64,000 bases of DNA from Tabrizicola soli (GCF_015999335.1 NZ_JAEACP010000004.1:62001-126000); one strand, 5' to 3'; positions 38,601 through 47,300 are shown, counted from the first letter of the stretch. A program made the numbers and translations. Notes: generated by a model from the letters alone, not told the origin.

Positions 38601-39058
38601 GTTAGCGCATCCGCGATCCGGCGCGCCTGGTCGGTCGCCAGCGCGTTCATCGGGTAGATCAGGATCGCCTTGATCCCGGGCTTCCCCTTGTGCCTCCGAC
38701 AGTGGTCCAGAATCGGCCACAGATAGGATTCCGTCTTCCCCGACCCGGTCCCGGTCGCGACCAGCGTCGAGCGCATCGCCGTCCCGCTCAGCCGGGCGAA
38801 GGCGTCCGTCTGATGCTGGTAGGGCGCGAATTTCAGCGGCACCTCCGGGAAGGGCTGCGCCCATGTCCCCTCCTTCGCCCCGTCGATCTGCCGGAACGGC
38901 ATATCGACCGAGATCCACGGCCCCTTCAGGAAGTTTCCGGGCTCGGCGATGAACCGGTCCACCATCCCCTCAAAGGCGGGGCTGGTGCTGTTCAGCGTCG
39001 TGTGGACCAGTTCGCGCAGGCTGTCCTGCACATGACGGGCGAGGAGGATCGGGTTCAT
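32645..39058 (-). CDS. Giant DEAD-type helicase with DUF1998/MZB region and C-terminal nuclease-like domain (DruE/DrmA-B-like)
   Basis: A 2137-aa protein. Superfamily 2 motifs: ATGTGSGKTE (~101-110), VVDEMHTF (~229-236), GSSATLG, and MGRSGRR (~1083). Cysteine pairs (CPAC, CPQCGDEMW) lie near 1390-1410. SLYLYDSVPGGSGYLRQI and the Cys cluster CPCN...CFRC (~1655-1675) match the DUF1998/MZB region. From ~1745 there is a PD-(D/E)xK-like segment, RVDFLL then IVIEMDGIEYH. This layout resembles DruE of Druantia, or DrmA and DrmB of DISARM joined in one chain. Starts 1 bp after the methylase stop; overlaps the UvrD-like gene by 4 bp. Likely the motor and possibly the nuclease of the system. Confidence 0.85.
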   Translation of the reverse strand: MNPILLARHVQDSLRELVHTTLNSTSPAFEGMVDRFIAEPGNFLKGPWISVDMPFRQIDGAKEGTWAQPFPEVPLKFAPYQHQTDAFARLSGTAMRSTLVATGTGSGKTESYLWPILDHCRRHKGKPGIKAILIYPMNALATDQARRIADALTRIPSLEGVRAGIYADAEPQNPAHEVTEDSVITHRETMRKNPPDILLTNYKMLDYLLLRGRDKPLWAQNDPETLRFLVVDEMHTFDGAQGADLALLLRRLKYRLNTPEGHLICVGSSATLGSGEDAATDLRKYAETIFGEPFDAGAVVRETRKSPNEVFGDAEYLDRPDPSEIHGALGEAAEMDQSGAARRLAACLFPDRTDPDLAFLDTGDPADPAWRIALGDRLVQHHLCQRTLKIIAEHKGPASLEAIAAGLGQVRVLRDWPEADLTALAELVVGLVAWARSGSAESPRPLFNVRLQLWIREMARMVTTLPRLEAGGVRSQIDLFHEMDLERDQLRRALPVVNCNRCGATAHLGRQDARSKSLHADLEQLYQEFFDENGADRIRLIYHESIDRMVPASGAGGQIVKGVLNAETVEFTPADHKDLGPGPASPVWLYNPTDANGRIDRTCPACGQARGLLLFGMRAARLTTGITGTLYTSEQNEEHPEAKPRFLMFSDSVQDAAHRAAVAETRNALSVYQKALYGALRSAETGAMTLKEVIEDVPRAQLNDLGPDGFTALFIPKELTWRRRYRELVESGTTITDPVFLDHIRIRLGWEYFVDLSYRAHFNHTLELNGMAAADVPTDLLRLSAERLARELRNDLPGAPEFDPALLTRLLAGVTQRMRRQGSVAHPYLESAIANGKGNYGLNWYAAAIQVGVGKTGSLPSPDSRRGLAPIPVTLGAAPTGFEKITRTGPASWYRDWLFRLIGPSDLRYGADPDAIFPLLLRRLEADDIVRRVNGPEGQNRHAWLLVPERVTVSTATIGLCCDLCGRRETGLSENAAVLIGSPCTRIGCDGHLAAVEQADRPALRRALRSDRNHRVVAREHTGILETDERLRIETGFIKSETRWAPNLISATPTLEMGIDIGDLSTLLLSSVPPEEANYVQRMGRSGRRDGNALNMVLANARAHDLQFWEDPTPMLAGQVRPPGVFLAAEEVLLRQVTAYTLDAYVAASKESGDYGKVRDVLKRRASGATEGFPVEWLELVRETGPELADRFLSGLPQEVQDRTDLADRIRSYLTGTDPKSIGWRVGEAFDGAATERARLVEKREEATKELGRLKKRRAELTDEEYERREQDLTRDRTEINRLIRSGIDDVPVIKFLTDKGILPNYAFPEEGVKLTSILSRRNDGATARDEDGLLHVEYSRPASSALSEFAPGQFFYANGRQVQIDRIEIGKEDLAGWTFCPACSHVAHRIEGAETRTCPQCGDEMWSDSGSAHDVVQLKSVIAIDSEEKAAIRDGDQRDQRQFDRVLMPFHGPEDIAASWFTSRENGAPFGFEFLPSCTFRDFNFGTKSTLPGPRIAGERRPAQPFRICRHCGSLQGPPRGEDDRGTHPPNCLVMRDEDLLREQWETGVFLMRKFNTEAIRIVIPVVGDADDDDLKSFVAAINLGMRRHFAGKVDHIRSTIFQAQLNGMTTVRSLYLYDSVPGGSGYLRQIAEHPSTMREVVSRAAEALRDCPCNQEPDRNGCFRCVKPYRSQFGPGEPDRDRARQMMEAILQKWDSLTQTETGIDASIRGALVESVLEKRLLRALSGFYGDGALTPQVLPGGRRGFVLRAGRPDAPRLWTIEPQVQIDARFRGLPRKRVDFLLTPVGRSGGLPIVIEMDGIEYHAGTVAQDLLDRMLMIRSGQVRVWTLSWRDLDPEDKGYLNPLSETALGAQMTGPLGRALAHPLLAPHAEAVRTLQTISTLDAMRRLLDGDADGDADGDTVIRSVLIRGLVKGGRPIDQLPRQAALSEAGRLFLSGTQAVEQVGVGALDLYLACEKISPTEWTQSDRDLRLLLRSVLPDPGEVPAAKTLYTEAWRGLWRIVNLFQGVRGLHVEFDGLDTLAPPDMVEPVDQGDQGPGLAAWEEARALCDDAFHPLIDALIAAEAPGPDHFGDDLVAGGRVVGAMEFGWSDTRVAVAETSHEGVGWALIPFDPETDQIGETVSRIITALQEART

Positions 39059-39059
39059 C

Positions 39060-42000
39060 TCAGGCGGCCTCTTCGGATTTCAACCGCTCGAAATGGGCCC
39101 AGGCGCGGCGGTAGTCCTCGATCCGGTCGCATTGGGTGAACGGGCCGACGAAGTGGCGGGTGACGGTGCGGGGGCCGCCGGGCATCGTGTCGTCGATGGC
39201 GGTGCATATCAGTTCCGCCGGATTGTCGGCGAGGATCTTCTCCCAAGCTGCGCGACCGGGGCTTTTGCCGCGGTCGTCCAGCCAGCCGACGCCGGGCAGG
39301 CCTTTGGAGCAGGTCCAGACGATCCGGCCGTTCTGGTCGAACCAAGTTCCGCTCTCATACTGTTGTAGGATCGGGAAATAGATACGGTAGACCTCAAGGA
39401 GTTGTTCAAGGGTCAAGCCGAGCGCTTGCGCAACCAGAACGTCAATCTCGACCAGCGCCAGGCGGCGGGCGAATTCGGTTCGGAGCCCTGCGCTCCGATC
39501 CCAAGTGGCGGGGCCCTCTACGGGGCCCTCGAGGCGCAAGCGAGGATCAGGAGACGACCACGGAAGAACGGCAAGCGTCGCAGAGGAGCGGTTCCATAGT
39601 TCGGCGTATTGTGATGTTAGACAAGAAAGTCGCAAAGATCGGTGCTGCGCTGTCTGTCCAACTTCTACCCAGGGGAAACGCGCCATATGGGAGTCCCTAA
39701 CATCTGAAGTTCCCGACGCCTTGATTAGAAAGTCATAAGGAAGGGAGCATGCAAATGTGCATAAGTTCAGGCGGTCCTCATCCCGTTCGGTCGCGACACT
39801 TTCTATTCCATCAACATGAGCCACGCCTGGTGGGATAAGCGCCGGAATCAAGCTGCGCTCACCGTTCAGGGCGATCATTCGCCGCAAGGCGACGCGGTAG
39901 AAATCCGCATGGCTCCTCGTAGGGTCCCAGCGGCACCGCGTCATGCGGTTTTTGTACTCAGCAAGACCGACCGCAGGACCATAATTGGTGCGCGGAAGGT
40001 AATCTGCCGGTGCCGCTGCCAGGTCGATCACGTCATAATCGGCCTTTGTTCGGTTTATTGATCTGGGCGTTTTGTAGAGCGGATTTCCAACATGAATTAG
40101 CGGCCCCTGAAGGATCATTTGATCCGCTGGTCGAAAGGTCGTTTCCCTCCGGATTGTCCCATCTTTTTGAGATGCTGTTTCGTTCCAGTGCGGCGACTGC
40201 TGCCACAGCGGCACTTCCACTGTACGCGCGCCTGTCGTCGTGCTGACTGCGCGCTCAATCTTCGGGATCGCCGCGTCCAGTTTCGGGAACCGAGCCATCT
40301 GGCGGAATACGTCGAGGGTCCGGGCGGAATAGGGCTGAATGAAACGAGCCTCCTCTACCGGAACCGTCTCCTCTTCTGAAAGAGCATGAATTACTGAAAG
40401 TGCACCTTGATCGATGTAAATGACGCGATCACGGTGGCCCCGTGTATCCCATTTCCCGTCCACGTCCTTGATGTCCGGAATCTCTCCAACACCATCGTGC
40501 GCGTACGACTCATCGACCTGTTGGGCCAAGAAGGCGGTTGTGAATTGCTCGAAAGCCGGGACCGCGTCGCTCCCACGGTAGATGTTCTGGCTGAACCGCA
40601 TATAGTGGGCGGCGTCCGCGAAGTTCTTCGACTTGATCGTGTTGATGTATCCGAAATGCTTTACGATCCGCGCATACCAGTGCCGCCGGAACGTCCCCGA
40701 CTTGGGGTCTCCCAGATGCCCGTCCTGATGGATCAACGCCGCATACCCTTGCGGCGCGACCAGCCGGAACGACAGGTCAATGAAGCACCTGTAGAGGTTG
40801 TTCGAGCCCCCCCCGGCGAAGGGGTTCATCACTTCGGACGAGGTCACCTCCATCGCCCCCCGGGTCGACACGAAATCCTGAAGGAAGGCTTCGACCGCCG
40901 GAACCAGCCGCCCCTCGCGCCGCACGGGCGGCGCCTTCGGCAGCGCCTCGGGCAGGACCTTCTTCGCGTCCGAGGCCGACAGCCCCGCATGAAGCGGGTC
41001 GATATCCGCCAGCACCAGCCCCTCGTTCCACGAGGGCTTGGCCCAGGGCGGGTTCCCGACGATCACGTCAAACCCGCCGCGCGTCTTCATCACATCCGCG
41101 AAGATCAGGTCGAAATGCACGAAGCGCTCGCGCTCGGCCACCTCGACCGCCGTCTTCAGCCAGTCGAAATTCTCGATCAGCGCCTCGACGTTCGTTTCCC
41201 GGAACAGCCCGTCCTGCCGCTTGGTGGCGGCCTTGAACAGGTCCCGCGCGGGGGCGTCGGGTTCCAACAGATCGAGGAAGTCCGGGGCCGGATCGGCGAA
41301 CTCCGCCACGCTGGGGGCGGCCAGCGATCCGTCGGCGGTGAACCCGCCCTCAAGGATCATCGCCATCCCCTGAAGGAACTCCGCCCGGCCGGGCAGCAGG
41401 TCCGCCTTGTCCAGCGGCCAGAGCCAGAGGGCGCACCACGCGTCCATCGCGGTCTTCAGCCGCTTGTAGGGGAGCGTGTTCGTCGCGTGGTCGGCCCCGG
41501 TCAGGTGGGCGTTCAGGCGGGCCTTCTCGTGGAAGTTCAGCCGCTTGTTCCCGGGCATGACCTTGCCGGGCCAGAGCGTGATCTCGTCATTCGCGGCGGC
41601 GCGGGTCTTGGCGAGGTCCTCGGCGACCTGATCGAACAGCGCCTCGGCGACGCGGCTGAGCTTCTGGACCAGCTTGATCTCGTGGGGTTCGAGCTTCTTG
41701 AAGAAGCCGTCCTTGCGCCACGCCTTGATCTGGTCCTGCGCGGATTTCGCGAACGGGGCGATCGACTTGTCCTTGTCGAAGTTCGCCATGTCCTTGGCGG
41801 GCAGGAGCCACTGCCAGACGTGACCGTCCGGCAGGCGTTTGCGCCAGCCGATCTCATCGGGTTTCCCGTTGAACCAGAGGTCGCCCTGCGCCTTGGCGCT
41901 GAGAAGCGCGGGGGCGTAGGCGGCCCGGCGCGCGCCGATCAGGGAGTTTCCGGCGTGAAGCTGGTCTCCGAACCAGGGCGAGAACTCGCTCCCGTGCAGG

Positions 42001-44006
42001 CTGTTCAGCCAGAGCGAGATCGCCCCCAGTTCGACAGCGATCGGGTTGAGGTCGACCCCGAAGCAGTTGCGGTCCGCGATATAGGCCCGGACCCGCTGCT
42101 TCTCGAGGACGATATCCTCCTGCGGGATGGTTCGGCCCATCTCCTTCTGCTTCCGCTCCAGGTAGAGGTCGGCGAGCTGGTTCGTGGTTTCCACGAGGAA
42201 GGCGGCGGAGCCCATTGCGGGTTCGAGGATCTTCAGGTCCAGCAGCTGGTCGGCGGTCAGATCCCGGCACCGCTCCATCAGCGCGTGCTTGACCAGCAGC
42301 CGGGCGAGTGGTTCGGGCGTGTAGTAGGAGGCGGATTTTTCCCGGTCCCTGCCAGCTAGCCGGTAGATGAAGGTCCCCTTTTCGTAGACGAGCGCCTCGG
42401 AACCGTTGAAGACGATCTCATCGGGGGCGAACTCGTTGATCCGGGAGCGGGGGACGAACCAGCTGGGCGCCAACTTGTCCACCTTGTCACGGCGGAACGC
42501 GTCCTCTTGTTCGGCCTCTTCCTCACCGAACAGGTCCTCCGCGGCGTCCTCATCCGGTTCGGGCGCTTCCGTCTCCTCCCCGTCCTCGGCCGCGTCATTT
42601 GACCGGCCCTTGCGGGGTTTCAGCTCGATGAGGTCGGTCTTGGCGACCACCCCGGTGAACGAAATCAGGGTCTCGTAGACCGCGCCCAGCTGGCCGATCC
42701 CGAGCTTGGCGTAGGATATCCGGCCCGTGCTCTTTCCGGTGGATCGGAGCGACAGCAGCCGGATCACCCGCTGAACCGCCTCGTTCCGCAGCCGCAGCCC
42801 GTTCAGGAGCGGCGTGCTCTCCGGGTCGAGCAGGGACACCTTGACGGCCGGCAGGCGAAGGCCGGTCCCTCGTTCCTCATCGGCGAGGTCGAGGCCGGTG
42901 TAGAGAAGATCAAGCGTCCGCTGGAGGCTTTCCCAGAGGAAGGTGCCCTCCCGGTCCGCCGTGGTCCGGAGCGGGACGGATTCCAGCTCACGCAGCGCCT
43001 CGAGCGAATATCCGGTCGCGTAGATCGGGTTCCGCATGTCCAAGAGGTTCAGGCGCGGGTTCGCCTCCGCGTAGAACAGGAACAGGAGCCGGTACATGTA
43101 GCGCAGGCACTCGCGCGACAGCTCCGGCCCGTCGATCCAGACTCCGCGCCGGGCCGGGTCCGGGAAGGTGGACGGGTACTTCCCGCCGGTGACCGCGATC
43201 ACCTCCTGGCCGAGCAGCTCGATCGCGTCCCGGACGGTTCGCTTCAGAGAGGTGGTGACCGCGTTGGCGTTTCGCTGCGCCTCCTCCTCGAGCCGATCCG
43301 AGATCGGCGCCCCCTGATCCGGGACGCGCGCCTCGCGGGAGATCAGGCAGGCCATCACGGTGAGCGTGTCCCGGTCCGCCCGGGCGAAGATCTCCTGGAG
43401 GTCGAACCGGAGGACGGACCGGGCCGGCCATTTCCTCTTGTCGATCAGCACGATCTGCGAGAGGCCGAGGACAAGAACGTGACGAGGGCCGTCGGACAGC
43501 TCGAACACCCCCTCGGCGAGGACGGACTCGATGGTACGATCCAGTAGGGCTGCCTCGCGCAGGTCCGGCGGAAGCTGCTCCTCCGTGAAGCAGGTCCCCA
43601 GCGGGTCCGACGCCTCGTCCTCCGGGGCCGGGATCTGCGCCTCGATCACCCAGAGCGCATCACGACCGCTGGTATCTGTTGCACGGGACACGAGTGGGAT
43701 TACCGGCGCCCCTTCGAGAGCCGTATAGGCCCCCTCGCGCCGCCACACGTAGCCGAGGGCGGTCAACACGTCGTGGTGCGCGTCCCGGACCAGTTCGGCC
43801 CGCCGGGACCGGTCCGAACTGTTGCGCACCTGACGAAGCGCCTCGACGGTCGGGCCGGCGACGCGGGCTAGCCGCTCGACCGGATGGGCGGACCGGTCCA
43901 GACCGGCCCAGCGGGCGGTGATGTCCTGAAGCTCCTCCTTCAGCACGTCCGAAAGGGTCCCGGACGGGAAGAACTCCGCTTCGTTTTCGATCCCGATCAG
44001 GTCCAT
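39060..44006 (-). CDS. Large N6-adenine DNA methyltransferase (DrmMI/PglX/Eco57I-like)
   Basis: A 1648-aa protein. The start at 44006 sits 4 bp after the stop of the SNF2 gene; an ATG at 44042 would overlap it. LEPAMGSAAFL (~590) is motif I (SAM binding), GVDLNPIAVELGAISLWL motif II and GNPPW (~985) the catalytic motif IV of gamma-class adenine methylases. About 395 residues separate motifs I and IV, as in PglX-like proteins. An acidic low-complexity segment lies near 485-510. The N-terminal 300 residues contain DALWVIEAQ, which could be a degenerate nuclease site, uncertain. It probably marks host DNA as self. Confidence 0.88.
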   Translation of the reverse strand: MDLIGIENEAEFFPSGTLSDVLKEELQDITARWAGLDRSAHPVERLARVAGPTVEALRQVRNSSDRSRRAELVRDAHHDVLTALGYVWRREGAYTALEGAPVIPLVSRATDTSGRDALWVIEAQIPAPEDEASDPLGTCFTEEQLPPDLREAALLDRTIESVLAEGVFELSDGPRHVLVLGLSQIVLIDKRKWPARSVLRFDLQEIFARADRDTLTVMACLISREARVPDQGAPISDRLEEEAQRNANAVTTSLKRTVRDAIELLGQEVIAVTGGKYPSTFPDPARRGVWIDGPELSRECLRYMYRLLFLFYAEANPRLNLLDMRNPIYATGYSLEALRELESVPLRTTADREGTFLWESLQRTLDLLYTGLDLADEERGTGLRLPAVKVSLLDPESTPLLNGLRLRNEAVQRVIRLLSLRSTGKSTGRISYAKLGIGQLGAVYETLISFTGVVAKTDLIELKPRKGRSNDAAEDGEETEAPEPDEDAAEDLFGEEEAEQEDAFRRDKVDKLAPSWFVPRSRINEFAPDEIVFNGSEALVYEKGTFIYRLAGRDREKSASYYTPEPLARLLVKHALMERCRDLTADQLLDLKILEPAMGSAAFLVETTNQLADLYLERKQKEMGRTIPQEDIVLEKQRVRAYIADRNCFGVDLNPIAVELGAISLWLNSLHGSEFSPWFGDQLHAGNSLIGARRAAYAPALLSAKAQGDLWFNGKPDEIGWRKRLPDGHVWQWLLPAKDMANFDKDKSIAPFAKSAQDQIKAWRKDGFFKKLEPHEIKLVQKLSRVAEALFDQVAEDLAKTRAAANDEITLWPGKVMPGNKRLNFHEKARLNAHLTGADHATNTLPYKRLKTAMDAWCALWLWPLDKADLLPGRAEFLQGMAMILEGGFTADGSLAAPSVAEFADPAPDFLDLLEPDAPARDLFKAATKRQDGLFRETNVEALIENFDWLKTAVEVAERERFVHFDLIFADVMKTRGGFDVIVGNPPWAKPSWNEGLVLADIDPLHAGLSASDAKKVLPEALPKAPPVRREGRLVPAVEAFLQDFVSTRGAMEVTSSEVMNPFAGGGSNNLYRCFIDLSFRLVAPQGYAALIHQDGHLGDPKSGTFRRHWYARIVKHFGYINTIKSKNFADAAHYMRFSQNIYRGSDAVPAFEQFTTAFLAQQVDESYAHDGVGEIPDIKDVDGKWDTRGHRDRVIYIDQGALSVIHALSEEETVPVEEARFIQPYSARTLDVFRQMARFPKLDAAIPKIERAVSTTTGARTVEVPLWQQSPHWNETASQKDGTIRRETTFRPADQMILQGPLIHVGNPLYKTPRSINRTKADYDVIDLAAAPADYLPRTNYGPAVGLAEYKNRMTRCRWDPTRSHADFYRVALRRMIALNGERSLIPALIPPGVAHVDGIESVATERDEDRLNLCTFACSLPYDFLIKASGTSDVRDSHMARFPWVEVGQTAQHRSLRLSCLTSQYAELWNRSSATLAVLPWSSPDPRLRLEGPVEGPATWDRSAGLRTEFARRLALVEIDVLVAQALGLTLEQLLEVYRIYFPILQQYESGTWFDQNGRIVWTCSKGLPGVGWLDDRGKSPGRAAWEKILADNPAELICTAIDDTMPGGPRTVTRHFVGPFTQCDRIEDYRRAWAHFERLKSEEAA

Positions 44007-44010
44007 TCGG

Positions 44011-46962
44011 TCACCCCACAAACACAACTTTGACGTCGACATGCGGGTTCGGGTCCGGAATCATCTTCCGGGTCCGCTCGAACCAGTCTGTCCAGTCATG
44101 GAACAGCTTCTCGATCTCCTGTTCCCGCTTGCGGCGGATCGTCAGGCGTCTCTTCTCAAACGGGCTGAGCCCCTCATCGGTACCGGGCAAGTCGCCGAGA
44201 TCAAGCGTAAGCTGGGCTCGGAACCGTGTCTCCAGGGTGGACAGCCGGTCAAGAACCGCGTCGAGGTCGCGCTGGATGTCCGCTTCTCGCGCCTTCCGGA
44301 GATCTACCAGGTGCGTCTGGAACCGGTCCACCGCAACCGGGATCGCTGCCTGCGCCGCCGAGAGGTCCTCCAGTGGGCGGCTCGGGGTGTCCCCGGCGAG
44401 CCGGGTCCGTTCCAAGAATGCGCCCACCTCTTCGATCCGCACGGTCCCGTCCGGCGACCGGATCACCACGGCCCACCGGTCCACGACCGGGGACCCGTTC
44501 GCGTTCGGGATCGCCCCGTGAAGGACCACGGCCACCTCCCCCGAGGGCAGGCGTCCGTGTAGGGACACTGCCGGGGCGGCGTGCTCCGGGAAGAAGGTGC
44601 TGGCCTGGTCTGCGAACCAGTGCAGGATCGGGTGCCCGTCCCACAGGAACTGAACGGTCGGCCAAGCCCGCTCCTGCGCCTTCGCGTCGTTGATCGCCTG
44701 GTTGATCACCCCGGGTTGGTCGGTCAACTCGATCCGGCCCCCGGGGCCGACCGCCTCCTCCGGCATGAACCGGCTATCAACCGCCCCTTCGCTCGCATAA
44801 CCGAACCCGTCGCGCGCGCGCATGTCGTCCGGGATCGGGAGCCGGATGACCCGGTCCTCCGGGAAGATCCCGGGTGGCTCCGGGAAGATGCGCCCTTCCG
44901 ACCGGGAGAGCCGCTCGATCATCGCCCGGGCATAAGTGAAGGTATCCGGGTATAGGCGAGGCGGAGCTTGATCCGTCGGAGGAGCCGCGTCGGTCGGAGC
45001 CGGGGCCGCGTAATCCCCGAAGAGGGCCGCGAACTCATCGTCGACCGACATGTGGGTTACGGCCTCCGCGGCCCGGGCGTCCATCTGGCGCTCGAACGCC
45101 TCCGCGCCGATGCCGGTAGCGACCGCCTCAGCGACGACAGCCTCCTCCCCGTCCGCGTCCCCCGCGCCGAGGAAAACGGCCGGGTCGCCGACCCCGGCTT
45201 GGGCCGCCTCGTCCTTCGCGACCAACTTCTCGAGGACCCACATCTGTCGCACCTTCGGGTGCGTGCTCTCGCCCACGAAATAGCTGATCTGCGGGGGCCG
45301 GTCCTGCCCGTACCGGTCGATCCGCCCGTTGCGCTGCTGGAACCGGAGGAGGGACCAGGGGAGGTCGAAATGGATCAGCCGGTGGCACTGGAAATGGAGG
45401 TTGAGCCCCTCGGACGCCATATCGGAGGCGATCAGGATCCGGATCGGTGATCGCTCCTGACCGAACGCCTCAATCAGCTCCTGGGTCCGGACGTCAGCCT
45501 CGACGCTTCCCCCGTCCACCCGTGCCACCTGGTCGGCCGAAAGGCCCAGGTCCTCGCGCAGCCGGTCCGCGAGCCAGGACACGGTCGCGATCCGTTCCGA
45601 AAAGATGACCAGCCGGTCCCGCGCCGCCCGACCGGTCCAGTTCAACTGGCGCAGCAGGCGCAGGAGCTCCTGATACTTGCTGAAGGCATCCGTATCGATC
45701 GCGGCCACGTGCTCCGCCAGCGCCCGTAGCCGGTCCCGGTCAGCTGGGGTGCCGCGAGCGGTCCCGTTTTCTATCCCCCGGATCCGCCGCTCGAGCGTCT
45801 CGCGACAGGCGGCCGGACTGGAAAAAATCGCCTTGGCGATCGTGGTCCGGAACAGGTCGATCGCGCGCCCCCGGGCCTGCTCTTCATCAAGATCGAGGTG
45901 CAGGTCCGCAATCGCCTGATAGGCCACCTCTTCCTGAGGGCTGAGCGGGAAGCGGCGTGGGAGGAGCTGGCGTTTCGGGACCTCTCGACCGATATCGGCG
46001 ACCACCTCCGGCGACGAGCGAAACCGGCGGACGACCAGATCCTCGATGTCAGACCGATGCAGCCGGGTCGGGTCCGGAACCCTCGTCGGGTCCAGCATCC
46101 TGATAAGACTCGCGAAACTTTCCTGAGACCCGTCATGCGGGGTTGCGGTCAGGAGCAGCAGGGAGTCGGTTCGGCGAGACAGGAGCTGCGCCAACTCGGC
46201 CCGTTGCGAGTTCGACCCGGCGGCCGACTTCCGTTCGGCCGCGTTATGCGCCTCATCGATGATGATCAGGTCCCAGTAGGAATGTTTCAGCGCGTCCCGG
46301 ATCTGGTTGTCCCGTTTCAGGGTGTCGATCGAGACGATGGACCGGTCGAACTGGTCGAACACGTTGTAATGGGCCGGGATCTTGTTGCGCATCCGCCGGA
46401 TCGCGGCGCTGTCGAGTCTGGAGAGCGGGATCGAGAACCGGGTCCAGAACTCCTTCTGGAACTGGGTCAGCATGGCCCGGGTCGTGACGACCAGGATCCG
46501 GTCAGCGCGACCGCGCAGGGCGAGTTCCGAGGTGATCAGGCCCGCCTCCAGGGTCTTCCCGAGGCCGACATCGTCCGCGATCAGGAGCCGAACCCGGTCC
46601 TGCGCCAGCGCCCGCTCCACCGGGAGGTGCTGAAAGGTCAGATCGTCAATCGCGGCCCGGCCCAGCGTCAGGGGGCGACGCGTCGTCGTCGGTGTCGCCC
46701 GGAACGCGGCCGCGAGATGCAGCTTCGTGTCGATCAGACCGGGGGACGTGTCCGGGACGAGCCGGACCGCGGCGGGGTCAAGGACGCGCGCCCCCTTCTC
46801 GAGGTCCCAGACGAACCGGGCCTCCTTGTCGCGAACCAGACCGTTCAAGCCCCGACAGTGGATCTCCCGGAATCCGCGCTTCAGCGTCGAGGTGCCCAGC
46901 ACCTTCCAGGTGGCGGAGCGGAGGCTGATGACGGACCCGGGGGTGGGGTATGCTGAACTCAT
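44011..46962 (-). CDS. SNF2-family helicase, DrmD-like
   Basis: A 983-aa protein and first gene of the defence operon. Residues 1-~100 form a small beta-rich domain (PTPGSVISLRSATWKVLG). The Swi2/Snf2 core follows: ADDVGLGKTLEAGL (~130-143), IIDEAHNA (~235), LLLTATPHDG, and FQQRNGRIDRYGQ (~543). The C-terminal 350 residues carry a coiled coil (READIQRDLDAVLDRLSTLE, KRREQEIEK). DrmD of class 1 DISARM has the same layout and the same first position in its operon. Likely translocates on double-stranded DNA without full unwinding. The methylase gene starts 4 bp downstream. Confidence 0.87.
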   Translation of the reverse strand: MSSAYPTPGSVISLRSATWKVLGTSTLKRGFREIHCRGLNGLVRDKEARFVWDLEKGARVLDPAAVRLVPDTSPGLIDTKLHLAAAFRATPTTTRRPLTLGRAAIDDLTFQHLPVERALAQDRVRLLIADDVGLGKTLEAGLITSELALRGRADRILVVTTRAMLTQFQKEFWTRFSIPLSRLDSAAIRRMRNKIPAHYNVFDQFDRSIVSIDTLKRDNQIRDALKHSYWDLIIIDEAHNAAERKSAAGSNSQRAELAQLLSRRTDSLLLLTATPHDGSQESFASLIRMLDPTRVPDPTRLHRSDIEDLVVRRFRSSPEVVADIGREVPKRQLLPRRFPLSPQEEVAYQAIADLHLDLDEEQARGRAIDLFRTTIAKAIFSSPAACRETLERRIRGIENGTARGTPADRDRLRALAEHVAAIDTDAFSKYQELLRLLRQLNWTGRAARDRLVIFSERIATVSWLADRLREDLGLSADQVARVDGGSVEADVRTQELIEAFGQERSPIRILIASDMASEGLNLHFQCHRLIHFDLPWSLLRFQQRNGRIDRYGQDRPPQISYFVGESTHPKVRQMWVLEKLVAKDEAAQAGVGDPAVFLGAGDADGEEAVVAEAVATGIGAEAFERQMDARAAEAVTHMSVDDEFAALFGDYAAPAPTDAAPPTDQAPPRLYPDTFTYARAMIERLSRSEGRIFPEPPGIFPEDRVIRLPIPDDMRARDGFGYASEGAVDSRFMPEEAVGPGGRIELTDQPGVINQAINDAKAQERAWPTVQFLWDGHPILHWFADQASTFFPEHAAPAVSLHGRLPSGEVAVVLHGAIPNANGSPVVDRWAVVIRSPDGTVRIEEVGAFLERTRLAGDTPSRPLEDLSAAQAAIPVAVDRFQTHLVDLRKAREADIQRDLDAVLDRLSTLETRFRAQLTLDLGDLPGTDEGLSPFEKRRLTIRRKREQEIEKLFHDWTDWFERTRKMIPDPNPHVDVKVVFVG

Positions 46963-47300
46963 CTTGTATCCATCTTACGACCGTCACCGGTAAGAACCCC
47001 GACCATGCGCCGGGGTCGGGCAGCTCGGTTTTCGAAAATTTCCGCCGACGCACGATCAGAACCGCAAGCCCCGACACCCTGCGCGTCCGTGGTCCATCCA
47101 AGGGTATTTCTTTTAGTTATTCAACCCAGTTAAGGCCGAAACCGGCGCCAGCGCGGCTAATGTTTGTCGAGACGCGAAGTTGGCGCAGACCGGTTCCGTT
47201 TGGAAGTGATCGCCCCGGTCAATTGAACCCATCGTGATTTCAGGCGAGACAGGGAAGGTTGGCGCAAATACAAGATTTACGCGCCGAAACGGATAACCTG
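46963..47300. promoter_or_regulatory. Divergent promoter region of the defence operon and tniQ2
   Basis: A 338-bp gap. Close to the SNF2 gene start is the dyad CTTAC-G-ACCG-TCAC-CGGT-AAG (46974-46994), and TTTTCGAAAA lies at 47029-47038. A CCCGAC/GTCGGG hairpin lies between them. These may be operators; no known regulator gene is adjacent. Confidence 0.45.
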
